A stretch of DNA of 7,621 nt, taken from NCBI GenBank assembly GCA_009923375.1, contig RFTO01000048.1, positions 1 to 7,621 on the forward strand, written 5' to 3'. Positions 5,355-7,621 of this stretch are shown piece by piece (the stretch's first letter is position 1; each line of letters starts with the position of its first letter). The notes beneath the pieces are model-generated. The model ran no database searches. It had not been told where the DNA came from and was given only the letters and a program-made list of their open reading frames with translations. Origin of the DNA: Actinomycetota bacterium (lineage in GTDB: Bacteria > Actinomycetota > Actinomycetes > S36-B12 > UBA5976). The translations under genes and the position numbers were made by a program.

Positions 5355-7621
5355 CTACTTAACTGCCCGAGGTTGACGCCCTGTGGAGGCGACCTTCTTA
5401 GCCGTATTCGCTCCGCCCTTCGGCTTTGCAGCCGGAGTCGAAGCCGGTGCTGCCGCAACGGCGCGCTTGACCTTGCTACGCGTGGTGTCACTGACAAGAG
5501 AGGCGTCACTGTCGAGGATTCTTGCGTTATTGCCTGCGAGGGCGGAAGCCAACAAGGGCTCTAGGAACGCGCCAGTGAAACTGCCGGTCTTTGCTGCACC
5601 TGCGGCGACAGCCTCCGGGGTGCCGGTGGCAACAACGTTGCCGCCTCGCGAACCACCATCGGGACCCATGTCTATCACCCAGTCCGCAGTTTTCACCACA
5701 TCGAGATTGTGTTCGATGACGACGACGGTGTTTCCTTTATCAACTAGTCCATGCAGCACTTCGAGTAATTTGCGGACATCTTCGAAATGCAGACCAGTCG
5801 TAGGTTCATCGAGCACGTAGATGGTGCGACCGCTGGATCGTTTGTGCAGTTCACTCGCTAGCTTCACCCGCTGCGCCTCACCACCCGAAAGGGTTGTCGC
5901 AGGTTGACCGAGGCGGACATAACCCAATCCGACATCCACCAAAGTCTGCATATGCCGAGCGATGGGCGGAATGGCTGAGAAGAAGTCGACGGCTTCACTG
6001 ATTGGCATGTTAAGTACATCGGCGATCGTTTTGGACTTGTAATGCACTTCCAAAGTCTCGCGGTTGTAGCGCGCACCTCGACAGACTTCACAGGGAACGT
6101 ATACATCTGGCAGAAAGTTCATTTCGATGCGGATGGTCCCGTCACCAGAGCATGCTTCGCATCGACCGCCCTTGACATTGAAAGAGAATCGCCCTTGCTG
6201 ATAGCCGCGGATTTTCGCCTCAGTGGTTTCGGCGAAAAGCTTCCGTATGTGGTCGAAAACACCGGTGTAAGTGGCCGGATTGGAGCGCGGGGTTCTACCA
6301 ATCGGTCCTTGATCCACGTGCACAACTTTGTCGAGATGTTCAAGACCCTGGATTCGTTTGTGCCTACCTGGCATCTGGCGCGCGCCATTGAGTTCCCGCG
6401 CCAATGCGGTGTACATGATGTCGTTGACCAAAGTGGACTTACCCGAGCCGGAGACGCCAGTAACAGCAATAAAACAGCCAAGGGGGAAATCGACGCTCAC
6501 ATCGACCAAGTTGTGTTCGCGAGCGCCCTCAACCCGGAGCACTCGCTGTGAGTTGCGCGGGCGTCGCTGATTGGGGACATCGATCCGAAGCTGACCACTT
6601 AGGTAGCGTCCTGTGAGGGATGCTGGGTTTTGCAGCAGGTCCCTCACACTTCCACTGTGCACAACGGTCCCGCCCTGCTCGCCGGCGCCAGGACCGATAT
6701 CAACCACCCAATCAGCGGTGCGAACGGTGTCCTCGTCGTGCTCCACCACGATCAGAGTGTTTCCCAGGTCTCTCAGCCGAATGAGTGTCTCGATGAGACG
6801 ATGGTTATCGCGTTGATGTAGTCCGATGCTCGGCTCGTCCAGAACATAAAGAACCCCAACTAAGCCGGCTCCAATTTGCGTAGCCAGCCGGATTCTCTGC
6901 GCTTCACCGCCCGAAAGTGAGCCAGCGACTCGATCCATCGACAGGTAATCCAAGCCGACATCCACCAGGAACCGCAGTCGCTCGTAAATCTCCTTGACCA
7001 CTCGCTCGCCGATGAATTGCTCCCGCTCATCGAGGTTGAGCGCATCGAAAAAGGTGAGAGCTTCTCCGATCGAGAGCGAGGAAACGTCAGAAATGCTGTG
7101 TCCATGAATACGCACAGCCCGAACCACAGGCTTGAGTCGCGTCCCCTCACACTCGGGGCAAGGCACCTCGCGCATACACGCGCCGTAACGCTCCTTGGTG
7201 GACTCAGTCTCAGACTCCTCGTATCTGCGTTCAACGAATGGGATAACGCCTTCGTAAGTCGCGGTATACGACCGTTGCCGTCCATACCTCGAGGTGAACC
7301 GCACCTGCAGGGAGTCGTCAGCGCCGTACAGGATCGATTTACGCACTGCCGCGGGCAACTTCTTCCATGGAGTATCGAGGCTGAAGTCCAGCTGCTTGGA
7401 CAAACTCGTCAGCAACTTGGAGAAGTAATCCTGACTCGCGCTGCGGCTCCACGGCGCGATCGCTCCGTCTTTAATGGAGAGGTCGCTGTTGGGAATGACC
7501 AGCTCTGGGTCGGCCTGCATGTACACACCCAAACCTGAACACTCTGCGCACGCACCAAACGGGGAATTGAATGAGAAGCTGCGAGGCTCCAGGACCTCAA
7601 AGGAAATACCGCAGTCCGGGC
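5355..7621 (-). CDS. uvrA: UvrA, excinuclease ABC subunit A (N-terminal ~250 residues outside window)
   Basis: UvrA is the dimeric ABC-type ATPase that finds bulky DNA lesions and loads UvrB. 754 codons are present plus a partial codon at 7620-7621; the first ATP site's Walker A and the start are beyond the right edge. The frame enters inside a zinc module: (x)PDCG then SFNSPFGACAEC, and the cut codon ?GC is compatible with Cys. In fragment numbering: CPEC at 154-157; first signature SGGEAQ from 236 with Walker B LDEP (260-263); second Walker A GVSGSGKST (388-396); C-terminal zinc finger with CEAC and CEVC pairs (487-513); second signature LSGGEAQ from 577 with LDEP (603-606) and the IEHN switch. 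The C-terminal ~50 residues form an Ala/Lys-rich, probably disordered tail ending in PRAVK. It is the first gene seen of the uvrA-uvrC-rapZ-yvcK unit; any LexA box would lie upstream, out of view. Confidence 0.99.
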   Translation of the reverse strand, partial: PDCGISFEVLEPRSFSFNSPFGACAECSGLGVYMQADPELVIPNSDLSIKDGAIAPWSRSASQDYFSKLLTSLSKQLDFSLDTPWKKLPAAVRKSILYGADDSLQVRFTSRYGRQRSYTATYEGVIPFVERRYEESETESTKERYGACMREVPCPECEGTRLKPVVRAVRIHGHSISDVSSLSIGEALTFFDALNLDEREQFIGERVVKEIYERLRFLVDVGLDYLSMDRVAGSLSGGEAQRIRLATQIGAGLVGVLYVLDEPSIGLHQRDNHRLIETLIRLRDLGNTLIVVEHDEDTVRTADWVVDIGPGAGEQGGTVVHSGSVRDLLQNPASLTGRYLSGQLRIDVPNQRRPRNSQRVLRVEGAREHNLVDVSVDFPLGCFIAVTGVSGSGKSTLVNDIMYTALARELNGARQMPGRHKRIQGLEHLDKVVHVDQGPIGRTPRSNPATYTGVFDHIRKLFAETTEAKIRGYQQGRFSFNVKGGRCEACSGDGTIRIEMNFLPDVYVPCEVCRGARYNRETLEVHYKSKTIADVLNMPISEAVDFFSAIPPIARHMQTLVDVGLGYVRLGQPATTLSGGEAQRVKLASELHKRSSGRTIYVLDEPTTGLHFEDVRKLLEVLHGLVDKGNTVVVIEHNLDVVKTADWVIDMGPDGGSRGGNVVATGTPEAVAAGAAKTGSFTGAFLEPLLASALAGNNARILDSDASLVSDTTRSKVKRAVAAAPASTPAAKPKGGANTAKKVASTGRQPRAVK

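Noticed and set aside
5355..7532. A complete UvrA starting at the TTG at 7530-7532
   Set aside because: The frame continues upstream to the window edge with zinc-module residues (PDCG, SFNSPFGACAEC) and the first Walker A would be missing; the gene is cut by the edge.
6042..7538. Long plus-strand open frames opposite uvrA (up to ~173 codons), and many similar ones opposite uvrC, rapZ, yvcK and whiA
   Set aside because: They are antisense shadows of strongly conserved genes; their translations show no family motif and they lack Shine-Dalgarno sequences and coherent spacing.

Overview
The window is a stretch of core chromosome from an actinobacterium (Actinomycetota, most likely class Actinomycetia). 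Every recognisable gene lies on the minus strand, in the order uvrA - uvrC - rapZ - yvcK - whiA - gap. That order, with WhiA beside the glycolytic gap gene, is the arrangement known from Streptomyces and mycobacteria. The WhiA, UvrC and RapZ sequences are of actinobacterial type (for example the GAGRST form of the RapZ P-loop). GC content looks moderate by eye, below that of Streptomyces, so a lower-GC lineage is possible. I cannot name a genus.

Reading in the direction of transcription, from right to left: the window opens inside uvrA (its first ~250 codons lie beyond position 7621). Next come uvrC after a 9-bp gap, rapZ after a 3-bp gap and yvcK with a 4-bp overlap (GTGA). These four genes look like one translationally coupled unit. 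A 120-bp spacer (1540-1659) precedes whiA; it carries a pair of 11-bp direct repeats and a perfect hairpin with a GNRA-type loop close to the whiA Shine-Dalgarno sequence. A 147-bp spacer (415-561) separates whiA from gap and holds a plausible promoter and a good Shine-Dalgarno for gap. gap runs off the left edge.

UvrA and UvrC are two of the three proteins of nucleotide excision repair: damage recognition and dual incision. RapZ (nucleotide-binding), YvcK (CofD-like, linked to UDP-sugars and cell envelope metabolism) and WhiA (regulator of division and sporulation genes) form a conserved regulatory trio in Gram-positive bacteria. gap begins the central glycolytic block, which is normally followed by pgk and tpiA.

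I found no mobile element, CRISPR array, RNA gene or unknown system. The most notable anomaly is at the left edge: the GAPDH reading frame stays open but stops resembling GAPDH after about residue 117 (around position 66), which suggests a chimeric contig end or a rearrangement. The most interesting possible biology is the structured leader and repeat pair upstream of whiA.
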